From Liquidambar formosana (Eukaryota > Streptophyta > Magnoliopsida > Saxifragales > Altingiaceae), in contig CM077833.1 of NCBI GenBank assembly GCA_039720395.1, positions 18,351,133 through 18,415,132 on the forward strand: DNA of 64,000 nucleotides, given 5' to 3'. The notes under the pieces are model-generated. The model was not told the DNA's origin and ran no database searches. It was given only the letters and a program-made list of their open reading frames with translations. Made by a program: the position numbers and the translations under genes. Below, piece after piece: positions 21,619-34,800 of the stretch (position 1 is the stretch's first letter; every line of letters begins with the position of its first letter).

Positions 21619-22267
21619 AGTTTTGCTTTTGTTGTAAACAAATAAGAAAAATAAGACTTCTTGAAATAATCTAAAAATTTGCTTTCTCGATATTTTTCCA
21701 TAGTAATTGTTTATATGTTTATTTTTATTCATGTGTTTGCGTTAGTGTGTGCGTAGAACATTCTAAATAGTAAATATTTTAGTCTATAAATACGATTTTT
21801 AAATATAAATTAGATACTCAAATGTTTGGCTGAATTTAAATCTAAAGAAGAATGCCCAAATAAAATTGAGGTTAAATTCAAGTAAAAAAAAAAAATTTGA
21901 AATTTAGAATTAGTGAAATAATTTAATAAGGGCCCGTTTGGGTGTCCAAATTGAAAGAATTTTGAATTGGAAATAATAAAGAAAATGTGAAACAGATTAA
22001 GAAAAAAACTTATTGACTGAGGTGTTGGACATATCTTATTGTGATCAATTTGAGATTCAAGGTGGGCTGTATAACTTCTTCCTCCATGCTGAAAGGCTAC
22101 TTCTATAGTTACTTATTTTTGGGGTTAGGTTGGTTGTGGGGAGTGGGGGTGGGGAATAGAGTAGGTTTAATAATTCTTATATAATAGAGTACTGTTGATC
22201 TTGTGTATCAGTTTGGCACATGTGTGATCATGTGAGTAATACACTGTTTATTCTTCCAGTTTTGGTC
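21619..22267. other. Spacer after the copy A breakpoint
   Basis: AT-rich sequence with no gene. The copy A homology ends at its left edge. A phrase typical of transposon ends (GGGCCCGTTTGGGTGTCC) is at about 21929 but I could not pair it. Confidence 0.55.
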
Positions 22268-22430
22268 TTTTTTTTTTTTTTTGATAAGAAACGAATTGTA
22301 TTTATCACAAACAGAAAAATACAAAGAGATGGATGAGAAATCCATCAAGCACCCAAAAAAGGTGGCACCCCCTCCCTAACAAAAAATCAACATCGACAAA
22401 ACAAAACCACTGCCCCCACGGCCAAGAAAC
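22268..22430 (-). mobile_element. LINE 3' end with poly(A), minus orientation
   Basis: A run of about 15 T (22268-22282) is followed by GATAAGAAACGAATTGTATT. On the minus strand this is the typical tail of plant L1-type LINEs (AATACAATTCGTTTCTTATC then poly(A)), preceded by GGTGCTTGATGGATTTCTC. Only the 3' tail is recognisable; the upstream limit is uncertain. Confidence 0.6.
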
Positions 22431-23066
22431 ATCTTGTTACTTGTTGCACACTGGATCTTCTCCTAATGGTGAGACCTACTTGACCAGATGGACTGAAACT
22501 TTATCTGTAGGTTTTCAAAAACCACAAGTACGGAATGTTGCTGTTTCTTCATCGTATAGGATTTTAATTCCAAGAAAAAAAGTAGCGGTTTTCATTTTTT
22601 GAATACCTGTTTAGACGCTTATGTGGTTGAGGCAAACTGACTTCCTGGTGGATTAAGGGAAGATCTATATTTGATGGGCATTTCAGGAAACCTTCATATA
22701 TTTATTGAACTCTACAGTTTGGGGCCAAATTATATCTTCTTGGCTGTCATTTTTTCACCACCATGGTTGTCCTCTAATTTAGGACTTCATACTTTTAATA
22801 TATGCATTAGAATTTTCTTGGTATCATTTTGGTATTGTTGCCAGTAGATAAGGTTGTTTCTATTGATAAAATATACTAGTAAAAAACATATGCATATATA
22901 CATATATATATATATATATAGATATATATATTTTAAATGACTTTATAGGAATTTGGAAGTTTGTATATTGTGCTTCAGAGATGAACTGTTGCTTGTCAAG
23001 TTTTTTTTTATTATGCTTTCTTTCTATTATCCAATTGTATTGTGCATATTCTCATTGGGTTTATGG

Positions 23067-23128
<62 letters not shown>

Positions 23129-23343
23129 TATATCTATGTGTCTGCGTGTGCACGTGCGCTCACGCACCCGCATATATGCTCACATACACACACAATATCG
23201 AAATTCTTGAGGACATATTTCATTCTGCTTGTTCTGTTGTTTGACTGCTGACCTTTGAATTGTGGTAGTCTATTGGACCCTGTATATCTCATTTGCTGGT
23301 TTACACTTGCCCATTATTTTCTTTGCATCATTGATAGATTAAG
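22431..23343. other. Region upstream of the first recognisable SPT5 exon
   Basis: No exon encoding the acidic N-terminal region expected for SPT5 is visible. It holds a (CT)n(TA)n microsatellite at 23069-23126; the open frames across it are artefacts. Part may be residual SPT5 intron 1. Confidence 0.6.
23069..23126. repeat. (CT)n(TA)n microsatellite
   Basis: About 14 CT units followed by about 15 TA units; a shorter TA run lies at 22905-22930. Confidence 0.95.
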
Positions 23344-24432
23344 AACCTGAACATGCAGACTTTATAGTTGATGGTGGTGCTGAGATACCCGACGAAGATG
23401 ATGGTAGAAGAATTCATCGTTGCCCATTGCTGCCACGGGAGGATGATCAAGAAGATGTGGAAGCTCTTGAGAGAAGCATTCAGGCAAGATATGCTAGGTC
23501 AAGTCACACTGAATATGATGAGGAGACCACAGAGGTAGAACAGCAAGCTCTTTTGCCATCTGTTAGGGATCCAAAGTTGTGGATGGTGAAATGTGCGTTA
23601 TGATTTCCATTCCCAATCTAATTTTAATATATGGTTTTTATGTGTATGTTTTCTTTTTTCCCCAATGATATTTTGGCATAATATTTATTAACTCTCTGTT
23701 GATGCGCATTAGATTGGTCGTGAGCGAGAGGTAGCTGTTTGCCTAATGCAGAAGTACATTGATAAAGGATCTGAATTGCAAATTCAGTCTGTTATAGCCC
23801 TAGATCATCTGAAAAACTACATATATATTGAAGCAGACAAAGAAGCCCATGTGAAGGAGGTATATAATGGTTGATTTATGCATATTTTTTGGATGTTTAT
23901 CTTAAATTAAGCTCAGCACTAATTATGGAGTTTACAGACAGCAGTACACATGTTTGTGTGATGATTGAAATCTGATTTATTAATAATTTTATTCTGCTTC
24001 AGGCTTGCAAAGGTCTACGCAATATATATGCCATGAAAGTAATGCTTGTTCCCATTAGGGAAATGACTGATGTGCTTTCGGTTGAAAGCAAAGCAATTGA
24101 CCTTGCTAGGGATACGTGGGTCAGAATGAAGATTGGGACATATAAAGGGGACCTTGCGAAGGTATGGATAGAGTTACCTTTGTATTTCTTATGGTTTCAT
24201 CCCTCAGCTTTTTATTTATTTATTTATTTTTTTAAATCCATCCTTCAATCTTCCATTTTAGGTAGTGGATGTGGATAATGTGCGGCAGAAAGTTACGGTG
24301 AAATTAATTCCAAGGATTGACTTACAAGCGCTGGCAAATAAATTGGTATCTATTGATGACTTTGATTATTTCCTTTATTTATTTGGTGTAACTGGAAACT
24401 TGCTATTCATGGAAATGTGGTTTAATATTATA

Positions 24433-24693
24433 CTCCCTTCGTTTCTAAATAAGTGTCCTACTTTCCTTTTTGGGATGTTTCAAAATAATTGTCCTGTTTC
24501 AAAAGTCAATGGTCATTTTTTATTTATTTCCTAAAATACCCTTAAAAAGGTATTCTTACTTTTTCTAATGTTTTACACACTTGAGGGCAAAATTAGAATT
24601 TCAAAACATATGCATTGATGTGAAATCATTTAATGGGGTTTTCTTAAGAAGTGTGTTTTTTCAAAGGGGACACTTAATTTGGAATGGAGGGAG
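24433..24693. mobile_element. Stowaway-type MITE in an SPT5 intron
   Basis: A 261-bp element with ends CTCCCTTCGTTTCTAAATAA and (inverted) CTCCCTCCATTCCAAATTAA, flanked by TA dinucleotides. The TA target and CTCCCTCCG-type TIR are typical of Stowaway/Tc1-mariner MITEs. A relative in the opposite orientation lies at 61109-61368. Confidence 0.85.
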
Positions 24694-27574
24694 TAATATT
24701 TAACGAGGCTCTAATTCTGTAATGGTGGTGTTGTCCTCTGTTGAGTCTGATCAAATGAAAAAGATTAAACGTTGATGATTAAGTGTACTTGATAAGGATC
24801 AGTGTTCATATTTCTTTGGTTTTGAACTTTTGATAATGAATTTAATTGCATTGGGTTGCTGATTTATCTTAATAGTTACAAGACAACATTTCTTGTTTCA
24901 GGAAGGCAGAGAATTTGTGAAGAAGAAGGCATTTGTTCCTCCTCCACGGTTTATGAATGTTGAGGAAGCTAGGTAATATTTTTTTCTTCATTTTTACTTG
25001 ATCACTATTTAATTTATGTGTATTTGCTGACCTTGTAAATTTTTGTGCTTTGTTTCAGGGAATTGCATATCCGTGTAGAGCGTGGACGAGATGCAATGAC
25101 TGGCGACTACTTTGAGAACATTGGTGGCATGTTGTTCAAAGATGGTTTCTTATATAAAACAGTATCAATGAAATCAATTAGCTCTCAAAACATACAACCA
25201 ACATTTGACGAACTCGAGAAATTTCGGACTCCTGGCGAAAATGGAGATGGTGACATGTCTAGTTTATCAACTTTGTTTGCAAACAGAAAGAAAGGACACT
25301 TTATGAAAGGTGACGCGGTTATTGTCATCAAGGGAGATCTTAAAAATTTGAAGGGATGGGTTGAGAAAGTCAAGGAGTAGAATGTTCATATCAGACCAGA
25401 AATGAAGGGTCTTCCTGTAAGAACTAGTTGAACTTTGATGTGCATTCAAAATTTTTATTCTGATCATAAACAATCTTTTGATTTATTAACTGGCTAATAT
25501 TTTGCAGAAAACTCTTGCTGTAAATGAAAAAGAGCTTTGCAAGTACTTCGAACCTGGGAACCATGTGAAGATCGTCTCTGGTGCACAAGAAGGTGCAACT
25601 GGTATGGTTGTTAAGGTTGAGGGACACGTTCTTATCATTCTATCTGATACGACTAAGGAAAATGTAAGCGTTTTTAGTTCCTTGTATCAGAGTTCTGCAC
25701 TTTAAAATAGCTTTTTTGCTGGATTAGTGATGCAGTAGTTATAGTAATATCTGTTGTCTTCAGATCCGTGTATTTGCTGATGATGTTGTGGAGAGCTCTG
25801 AGGTTACTTCGGGAGTTACCAGAATAGGGGACTATGAGCTTCATGATCTTGTGTTACTGGAGTAAGCTGCTGTTGTTTTTTCGGGGATGTTTCTGTTCTT
25901 TGTGTATTTTGATATGTTATATGTTTATTTATTTTGTTACAGTAATATGAGCTTTGGTGTGATCATACGCATAGAAAGTGAAGCTTTCCAGGTGAGTAAT
26001 CACAGTTAAATGGCCAAAGTAGCTGTGTTCCCCCCACCAAAAAGGAAAAAAAAAAAAAAAAAGAAGGAAAAAAAAGGTGGTTGTATTGAATGTCCCTTGA
26101 ATATATCTAGTGTATCATTTATTTATTTGTTTCTTTATTTCTGGTTAGGTTCTTAAGGGAGTTCCAGACAGACGTGAGGTTGCTCTTGTTAAGTTAAGAG
26201 AGATCAAATGCAAGATCGAGAAGAGGGTTAATGTGCAAGATCGGTTTAAGAACACAGTAGCAGTGAAAGATGTCGTTAGGATTCTTGAGGGTCCATGCAG
26301 AGTGAGTTCCTTTTATCTAGATTTAAACCAAAAAAAAAAAAAAAAAAAAATTATTGCATAAATATTAGATTTTACAGGTTATGACGATTTCCATCATGTG
26401 TAGGGGAAACAAGGTCCTGTTGAACACATATTTAGAGGAATTTGTTCATCTACGATCGCCATCATCTTGAGCATGCTGGCTTTATTTGTGCTAAATCCCA
26501 GTGTTGTGTTGTTGTGGGAGGATCACGTGCCAATGGTGATAGAAACGTAAGCCTTTCGTGTTCTCATTTTGTGGATCTAAAGTTCTTTGCTAGAGTGAAT
26601 GTGCATTTTGAATCCTATTATTTTCATTGGGGCTTCTTTAGCATATCATTACTTTACTTCTTCAGGGTGACTCCATTGCCTCAAGATTTGCCCATTTGAG
26701 AACTCCACCTCGTATTCCCCAGTCCCCAATGAGATTGCCTAGAGGAGGTCCTCCAATGAACTGTATGTTGCTAAAGTTCAAGGCCTTTTTGATTCTGTAT
26801 TTGAAATAATCATTAGGCTTTTTAATCTTGTTCTTGTGCTATGATCTAGTTTGTTTTCTTGGTTATGCTGCAATCAAGAAGTAGTTTTGTTACCAACTTC
26901 TTACCATGATGCAGCTGGAGGAAGGAATAGAGGTGGAAGAGGGCATGATTCCTTGGTTGGTAGTACAGTAAAAGTTCTCCAGGGTCCCTATAAGGGTTAC
27001 CGTGGGCAGGTTGTAGATGTCAACGGCCAATCAGTTCGGGTCGAGTTGGAGTCCTAAATGAAGGTTGTTACAGGCAAGTCTTATTTAGTTTTGGATATAC
27101 TTTTTGTCTCCTTTTTTATCCTGTTGCCTGTCCAGACTATAACTGCTTCTGTATGTGCAGTTGATCGCAATCAAATTTCTGATAATGTGGCTGTTGCTAC
27201 CCTATTCTGGTATTAGAAATATATCCTTAGTTTGTACAAACTTGTTTTATAATTTTAGATTTCTGATGGTTTCCTTTTACCAGTGATGCGCCTCGGTATG
27301 GTATGGGTAGTGAGACCCCCATGCATCCTTCACGTACTCCATTGCATCCGTACATGACTCCAATGAGAGATCCTGGAGGTTTGTACCTTCACAAACCTTT
27401 CAAATGTTCCTGCATATCCCAGAAACTTGAAACCAATTGTTAGTATGACTGGTTTTATTTATTATTAATTGTTATCTCCTGTACTTTTTCTTCAGCAAAA
27501 CCCATTCATGATGGTATGAGGACACCTATGCGTGACAAAGCATGGAATCCTTATACACCAATGAGTCCACCAAG

Positions 27575-29024
27575 GTTAGTTCTTAAATCTGGCTTGGTTT
27601 TCTTCTTCCTCTTCCCCCCACACCAACCAAAAAATTTTAAAAAAAATCAGGGCAAGGAGGTTGAGAAAGATTTGCCTTTGGTTTAACTAGTTTGAAAAAT
27701 GTTTTCCATGTAAAATGCGTTCTTACGTGTGTTTGGTAAGTGGTCGATAATTGATTTTATAGAAAAAAGGGCCATTCTAATGGAAATGACTTATGGAACT
27801 TTGGCTGAAGTTGCCTTACCTGAGATAGAAAAATGTTGGGAACCATCATAGTAGCCTTTGTGCTCTCTCTCTCACTCGCGTGCTCTTAAATCATCTTTTC
27901 AAGAACCACTTTTATATTATTCTCTCTGATCGTATCAGCTCCTTGGCTCTCCAATCATTGTTTTGTAAATTGGTTCAGGACCAAGATCAGTATTATTATT
28001 ATTTTTATATTTGATGAGAAGAACAAGATCAGTTGATAGCCATCACTGACTTTTTGCAAGATGATGACCCATTTAGGTGATTTGATTTACAAATCTCCAT
28101 CTTTGTCACCCCAACATCATGACCACCAACAATGTCAGCAGCATCATCATCGTAGTTGACAACTTCTTCTTCTTACATCAGGACCACCAACATGGTCATT
28201 GTCATTGTCATTGTCGTCGTCGTTGTCATCTTCCTCTTCTCATCCAAATTGTAATCACTGACCAGATCAAAATTTAAATTGGGAGATCACTGATGATCTA
28301 CCACAAATCAGATTTATAAAGCTGTTATCGTCAATTTGATGAATTTTAAGGCAAAATTTATTTTCATTTTCTTTTGTACAAAGATAAAGCTATTATTGTC
28401 AGTTTGATGAATTTGTAGGCGTGTGAATTTTGCCCCTCCATTGCATTTCCATTAATATGAAATCATGATATTTTATTTATTTATTTTTTTGGTAGGAAAA
28501 ACGAAAAAGAAATCATCATCATCACCACTGTACAATGTACTCATATCCAATTTTGCAACCAATTTCAGCACTACTACCTAAAACTGGAAAAATGAGAAGA
28601 AAATCCTAATTTTGCACAAGGCATTTACACATAAAGCACATTACAACATAAAACCACTTGCATGGAAACAATGGAGCCTTAAATGAATTGTTTGCCCTTT
28701 CAAAGATAGGAAATGAAGTTTGTATATTTCTGGCTTTACTAGCTTCACAGATACGAGTGTTATAACTTACACACTTTTTATTCACTCTTCTTGTCATCTT
28801 TTTGTTAATGCGAATAGTATTTGAGCTGTAGATCACACTTTGTCTGTCTCAAACAATTGAGACATATTTAAGTTTTTTTTTTCTTTTTTTTTTTAACTGC
28901 TGATCTTGTTGCATTGACTGAATGGGATCAGTTCTTTCTGTGCTTCACTTGTTTTTCAAAGATGTATACGGTTTAAAGTGTGCATATTGTACTAATGCTT
29001 GATCCTTGGAATTGTCACTAACAG
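27575..29024 (+). other. Long SPT5 intron with low-complexity insertions
   Basis: This 1.45-kb intron is much longer than its neighbours. It has a (GTCATT)n/(GTC)n stretch near 28195-28235 and a T-rich tract at 28872-28894, and no exon-like sequence. Confidence 0.7.
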
Positions 29025-31220
29025 GGATAATTGGGAAGATGGAAACCCAGACTCTTGGGCAACCAGTCCACAGTATCAGGTCAGGAATGTTGCCCAACTT
29101 GGCTTCCAGAAAAGTCCTTTTATTTTTTTTATTTTTTTATTGTGTATGTGACATACATCATACATGTAATGTTGTTTCCTCAGCCAGGAAGTCCTCCTTC
29201 GCGGATATATGAAGCTCCTACTCCTGGTTCAGGTTGGGCCAATACTCCTGGTGGTAGTTACAGTGATGCTGGAACTCCAAGGGATAGCACTCCTACATAT
29301 GGTACTTTAATAATATAGTTTGTTTTTTAGTTACCGCAGTTTTCCATTATACCACATCTCATTTAATGTCTCTATTGCAGCTAATGCTCCGAGCCCTTAC
29401 CTGCCATCTACTCCCGGTGGGCAGCCCATGACACCAAATTCGGCTTCATATCTACCTGGCACTCCTGGGGGGCAGCCAATGACACTGGGAACTGGTGGTC
29501 TGGATGCTATGTCTCCAATAGGTCTGATTTTCAATTTTCAACATTTGCTAGCCCTGAATGGTAGGGATGTGATAATTCTGTTAGTTTGATTTATCTATTC
29601 GTGATTTTTTACTGCTTGCATAAATTATTGGCTTTGCCACCAGTAAGGGGGCTTTAGGATGTCATGTGTTCGTTCTGTGTTCTGCCATTTGAAGGCACAA
29701 ACTAATTCTTTTAGAATGGAGTCTTTGCTAAAAAGGAGAAAGAAATATGATGGGTGGAGAAAGGATCTTCCACCAAAAAATTATTATAGAAGTTTAAATA
29801 TTAAATTTTAATTATGTAATTTTTTGAAATCCTGAAATATAAACAATGTCACTTCCTGAAATACCAAAATTGATTATCTGCGTGCTATTTATCCACTATG
29901 TAAGCAAAATAGATGTGATACAACTTCCATATTAAACACGGTGGATAAAATTTTATTTTCACGCTACCCTTAAAAGAGTTATTTTTCTAATAAAAAAAAA
30001 AGAAAAGAAAAGGTTACTTTAATATAAAAACTAATCTTGGAATCTAGTTCTAAATGCTTCTTTAATTCCATCCGACACATTTGGGTTATGTTTCAGCGAA
30101 TTCCCAATGTAACATTTGTTAAATGGCAGGTGTGGACAATGAAGGACCATGGTTTATGCCAGACATATTGGTCAACTTACGCAGGGCTGGAGAAGATACT
30201 GCCATGGGAGTTATCCGTGAGGTGCTTCCGGTATGTTCTTCCTAAGGGCATACTTTTTAATAATTTGCGCCTCTACTTTACATTTCTTTTTATGTGGAAT
30301 TCAGCATAAGGAAGATATGAATAGTGAAAATTTTAGGAAACCAGGGTGAAGATAAGAGTTGGATTTTTCAGTAATAATTCTAGACAGAATTAAAACTGAA
30401 TTCTCATTGGGAAAATGTTGTAAGCATTGTTGTTATTCTGGATGTCTTTGCAAGGCTACCTTTAATGCTGGCTTTGAAGACTCCGATCACCCGTGGATTT
30501 TTTTATCAGTTTCCATCACCAAATGCTTTTTTGTCATAAGTAGAAGTCCAGCTATTTTTTCTTCTAATTTAGCTGACAGGCATAGCGTCATTTACTCGAC
30601 TTGTGTATGGATGCTAATTTTGAGGTATTTGACTGAAATTTTGGTGTAGTTTTACTCTATCAAGAGAATTTTGCAAATGCTATGATATTTGTGAACAATT
30701 TGTTGCTTCTTGGATTTACATGATAAGCCAAACCACTCTGCTTCATGGAATAGTCATGTATATATCTTGAGACTTTTTAAAACATGGCGAATTTTGTTAT
30801 GGTATCTCTGGCATGGACGTCTTTCAATTCAGTGAATCACTTAATTAACACTGTTGTTTCCTGGTGCAGGATGGCTCCTGTAGAGTAGGCCTTGGTTCAA
30901 ACGGCAATGGGGAGATGGTTACTGCCCTTCCTAATGAAATTGAGATAGTTGTGCCAAGGAAATCAGACAAGATCAAAATCATAAGTGGTTTGCAATGTGG
31001 CACCACTGGTAAGCTGATTGGTGTTGATGGGACTGATGGAATCGTAAAAGTTGATGACACCCTTGATGTTAAGATATTAGAAATGTTTAGGTTGGCAAAA
31101 CAAGCACAACCGTGATCAATAGTATTTTTATGAACACAAATTCATTATGTATAATACCATGATTTATGTTTCAAATTTTGTGGGGGATTCAGCTCAGGCA
31201 CGTAGGTAGCATCTCTGTTT

Positions 31221-31225
31221 ATGTA

Positions 31226-31274
<49 letters not shown>
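31221..31274. repeat. (TG)n(AG)n microsatellite
   Basis: About 11 TG units followed by about 13 AG units, 110 bp after the SPT5 stop codon. The rest of 31116-31672 shows no gene. Confidence 0.95.
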
Positions 31275-31283
<9 letters not shown>

Positions 31284-31672
31284 GGTTATCAAAATGCTAG
31301 TTGTAGTTTTTTAGACCGTACAAAAGCGTTACAACCTAGGCTTCTTGCAGTGTACAATGTTCTAATTCTAGGTAACTGGAAATTGATGGCTTTCATCTGG
31401 CACGGGCCAGGGCTTGGTCTCAGTCTGGAAATCGATTTCATTTTCTGACATTCAAGTAGTTTCCTGTTTGTTTTTGCCGCATTGTTCCAATGCTGAAGCT
31501 GTCTCCAAGTTTCTTGTTCGAACAAAAAACTAATAAAATCAGGGATACGTCATGCTGGACGCTTCTCTTACAAATTCCATGGGGGCCAATGGGAATCAAT
31601 GTGGATCTTTGGGCAATGAAATTCCAGGTTGTCGCTGGAGCTAGTATTATGCAAATTACTAGGTTATATCAT

Positions 31673-31828
31673 GCTATGTTTGGATAAGGAATTTGTAGGT
31701 GGAATTTGTTTTTGAGATGGAATTTGTAAGATTTTTATAAGGATTTTGTCCATCTCATCCTTATAAAAATTTTACAAATTCCATTTCAAAAACAAATTCT
31801 ACCTACAAATTCCTTATCCAAACATAGC
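31673..31828. mobile_element. Fold-back MITE at the left edge of duplication copy B
   Basis: A 156-bp near-perfect palindrome. The left arm GCTATGTTTGGATAAGGAA then TTTGTAGGTGGAATTTG pairs with the right arm ending TTCCTTATCCAAACATAGC, with a very short loop. A close relative is at 63460-63617. Homology of copy B to copy A begins immediately after it, at 31829. Confidence 0.85.
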
Positions 31829-34800
31829 GTAATGGAGCTTCCAGCAAGGTCCTCCGGAGCTGCTACGGATTGAATCCCTCGAGCCGAAGTTTATGGAAAT
31901 TAGCATTTTCTCTATCTTGGTGGTGAGGGTATTATTGTCATTACGTACAATAAAATGATAAAGGGAGTGCGAGAAGTCAATGGAGGAGTGCGAAGAACAC
32001 TCCCCAAAAAAGGAATCATACCTTTCGAGGAAGCTGTAAGTCTATTTTGAGAGATGCAGGCTGAAGGATTGAACCCATTTGAAGTAACCTTTGCAAGCCT
32101 CTTGGATGCATGTAGTGGACCGCATGGGTTGGATCTGGGAAGCCAAATTCACTGTCTTATACTAAAGAGCGGTTTTTTATATGCCGATGAGTTCTTGAAT
32201 ATCTCTCTCTTGGGCATGTATATGAACTTTCTAAGAAAACCAGATGCGAGAATTCTTTTCTCAAAGTTCCCCAATCCTAAGAGCACAGTACTATGGACTG
32301 CTCTCATTTCAGGACTCTCACAAAATGGTTGTAGTGAGGAGGCTTTGCAGTTGTATCGAGAGATGCTTAGCTACAATGCCATACCGGACCGAGCAACATT
32401 CGCCAGTGTCCTTAGAGCATGTTCCCTCTCAGCTTCTTTACGAGATGGTAGAGAGATCCATGCTCTCATTTTCCATATTGGTTTTGACTCATATGAGGTA
32501 ACGAGTAGTGCGCTTGTAGTCATGTATGTTAAATGTGGGGATGTGAAAAGTTCTGTGCAAGTTTTTGAGGAAATGGTTAGTAAAAATGATGTAATTTCTT
32601 GGAACAACATGATAGTGGGATTCGCTAAAAATGGATATGCAAAAAATGCATTGAAGATCTTCAATGAGATGATGCAAACACACGTAAAGCCTGATGATCT
32701 CATGTTTCTTGGTGTTCTCAGTGCGTGTAGTCATGCAGGGAAGGTATTTGAAGGCCGTAGGATTTTTAATATAATGGTTAATTACTTTGGGATTCAACCA
32801 AGAGTAGATCATTGTGCCTGCATGGTTGATCTTCTTGGCCTATTTGGCTTCCTCAAAGAAGCAGAGGATTCTATTGACGAGCTAAACTTTGAACCTGATG
32901 TTGTGATTTGAGCCACGCTACTTGGTGCTTGCAGCATACATGGAGATGATGCTAGGGGGCGGAGGGCAGCTGAGAAACTCATTGAGTTGGAACCCCAAAA
33001 TTCTTCACCCTATGTGTTGCTTTCTAATATATATGCTGCATCAGGAAACTGGGTTGAGGTTAACTCTGTGAGGAGGGAAATAAGAGAAATAGGAGTGAGA
33101 AAGTTTCCTGGCTGTAGCTGGATTGTAGTGGGAGAGAAGACCAACTTATTTGTAGCAGGGGATAAATTTCATTCCAGTGCAGATGAAATCCATGCAGTTT
33201 TAAAGGATTTGACAGCACTAATGAAAGATTATGGTTGTACTGCTGAAACGGATTGTTTTTTTCATGATGAAGACCTTCTTGTCTTTTATACTCCTACTTA
33301 GCAGAGACCAAGTTGTTAACTTGTTATCCAGTTGATGCCAATGCGGAATGAAGAATACTTATACCTAGAAGCCTCGTACAAAGACTCGAGGACATTTTGG
33401 CTAAAAAGGTTGGGGAGAGTAAGCAGACAAGACTTGTGTTTTTGAAGGTCTAGATCTGCTTGACGTTCCTCAAATCTTTTTCTCCTCTGGTTTGTTCAAG
33501 TGGATTTTCTTTATTCTGTCACTTGAGCATTTGCTAATCCCTTGTCCTATCAATTTGGGGAAGTTGGAAGTTGGAAATTCTACATTGCTCAAAATTTATC
33601 TCTTCAAATTATCTCAGGCCTTTTGATCTGTTGGATACACTGAGTCACTGGATGGCAGTGTCAGATCTGTAAGTCTGGAAAAGGAGGAGACATTTTGAGT
33701 CTACTGTCAAGGAAGTCAATTTCTGAACCTTAACTCTTTCCCAAGAGCGAATCTTGATTCTCCTTCACATGGTGACAAAGCACCATAAGAGGGCATTTCT
33801 TGATTGTTATCTTAATCAGACTTAAAATTTTTTTTTTCCTTGAAGCTACTTTTGTTAGAAGTAGCTACCAACTTAATATGAAAGAATTTGATTGGAGCAA
33901 GTTGTGCTTGGATAATTATCTAAACAGAAGATGCCCATGATTCACGTGCCATTCTTTAAAAAATTCCCTTGATAAAGATAATATGTTATTATAATTCGTC
34001 TGCTTCACATATCTCTGTCATTATATATATGTTTAGATAAAGTTCTTAGAAGAGCAGAGAGAATGGATAAAGGGGTGGCTTTTCCTTAAGTAGCTTTGAG
34101 TTTCCTGAGATGGGTAGGTGGTGGTTTTGTGGGTTGATTCTTGTGGTGGGTTATTTGTGGTTGGGGTTTGCTGTGGAGGGTTACCCAGTTGTGGATCTGG
34201 TGGTGAGGTTGCCTGGCCAACCAAAGATTGGTTTTAGGCAGTTTTCTGGGTATGTTGAGGTGAATGTGAATGCTGGGAGGGGTTTGTTTTACTACTGTGT
34301 TAAAGCAGAGGAGGACCCTAATAAGAAGCCTCTCACTCTCTGGCTCAATGGAGGTTTGTTGGTTTGTTTCCTTTGCTTCTGTTGAGTTGGTTTTGTGCTA
34401 ATAATATGTACATTATAAAATCAAATAACTTTCCTTTTTTCTCTCACTTACACACCCATGCACACACCCATCTACCCCCACACAAGCTGTCCTGAGGTTT
34501 TCGTGCTTCTTAGGTGGATTATGATTTTCATGTGGACTGTTATGTTTAGTTGATGGGTTACTTCTATTTTCTGTTCTTTTGAGAACTTCAATTGTTGTTT
34601 TTATTGTGATTATGATGGCTTTTGTACCTCCCTTTACCTTTTACTTTAAATGTTGATGATTTGTTCTTTCATTCTTTCTTTTTATGCAATTTTTCACTGT
34701 TCCCCTTTTTTTCTCTCCAGTAGTGGCCTATTCAATGTACCAAACGTTTTGATATACATGTCCTATTATTGTTATCCTGTGTTTTTGTCCCAACCGTCCC

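Larger units (their letters stand above)
23344..31115 (+). pseudogene. SPT5: SPT5 transcription elongation factor, 5'-truncated and inactivated copy
   Basis: Twenty-one exons follow the plant SPT5 order: acidic end (DFIVDGGAE), NGN domain (KLWMVKC to GLRNIYAMKV), KOW motifs (GTYKGDLAKVVDVD, GDLKNLKGWVEKV, GNHVKIVSGAQEGATG, VRILEGPCRGKQGPV, VKVLQGPYKGYRG, DKIKIISGLQCGTTG) and the TP-rich C-terminal repeats. SPT5 partners SPT4 on RNA polymerase II. Exon ends: 23596, 23713-23859, 24003-24161, 24262-24345, 24902-24972, 25059-25416, 25508-25663, 25764-25861, 25943-25991, 26149-26301, 26403-26546, 26666-26762, 26915-27073 (GC donor), 27161-27209, 27284-27378, 27496-27574, 29025-29079, 29184-29301, 29381-29521, 30130-30230, 30870-31115. 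Breaks: no 5' exons; nonsense at 25378 (TAG after VEKVKE) and 27055 (TAA after VELES); one base lost near 26441 before FIYDRHH; the exon 1-2 joint also looks out of phase. Confidence 0.9.

Noticed and set aside
22333..22602. An 89-residue plus-strand frame with no introns
   Set aside because: Its first half is the antisense of a LINE tail; no protein family is recognisable.
22953..23251. Overlapping open frames with Leu-Ser and Tyr-Ile repeats
   Set aside because: They are translations of the (CT)n(TA)n microsatellite.
32054..32911. A 285-residue PPR frame that looks like a short gene
   Set aside because: It starts at an internal Met after a stop, lacks a promoter and the first 600 or so codons, and ends at a new nonsense codon.
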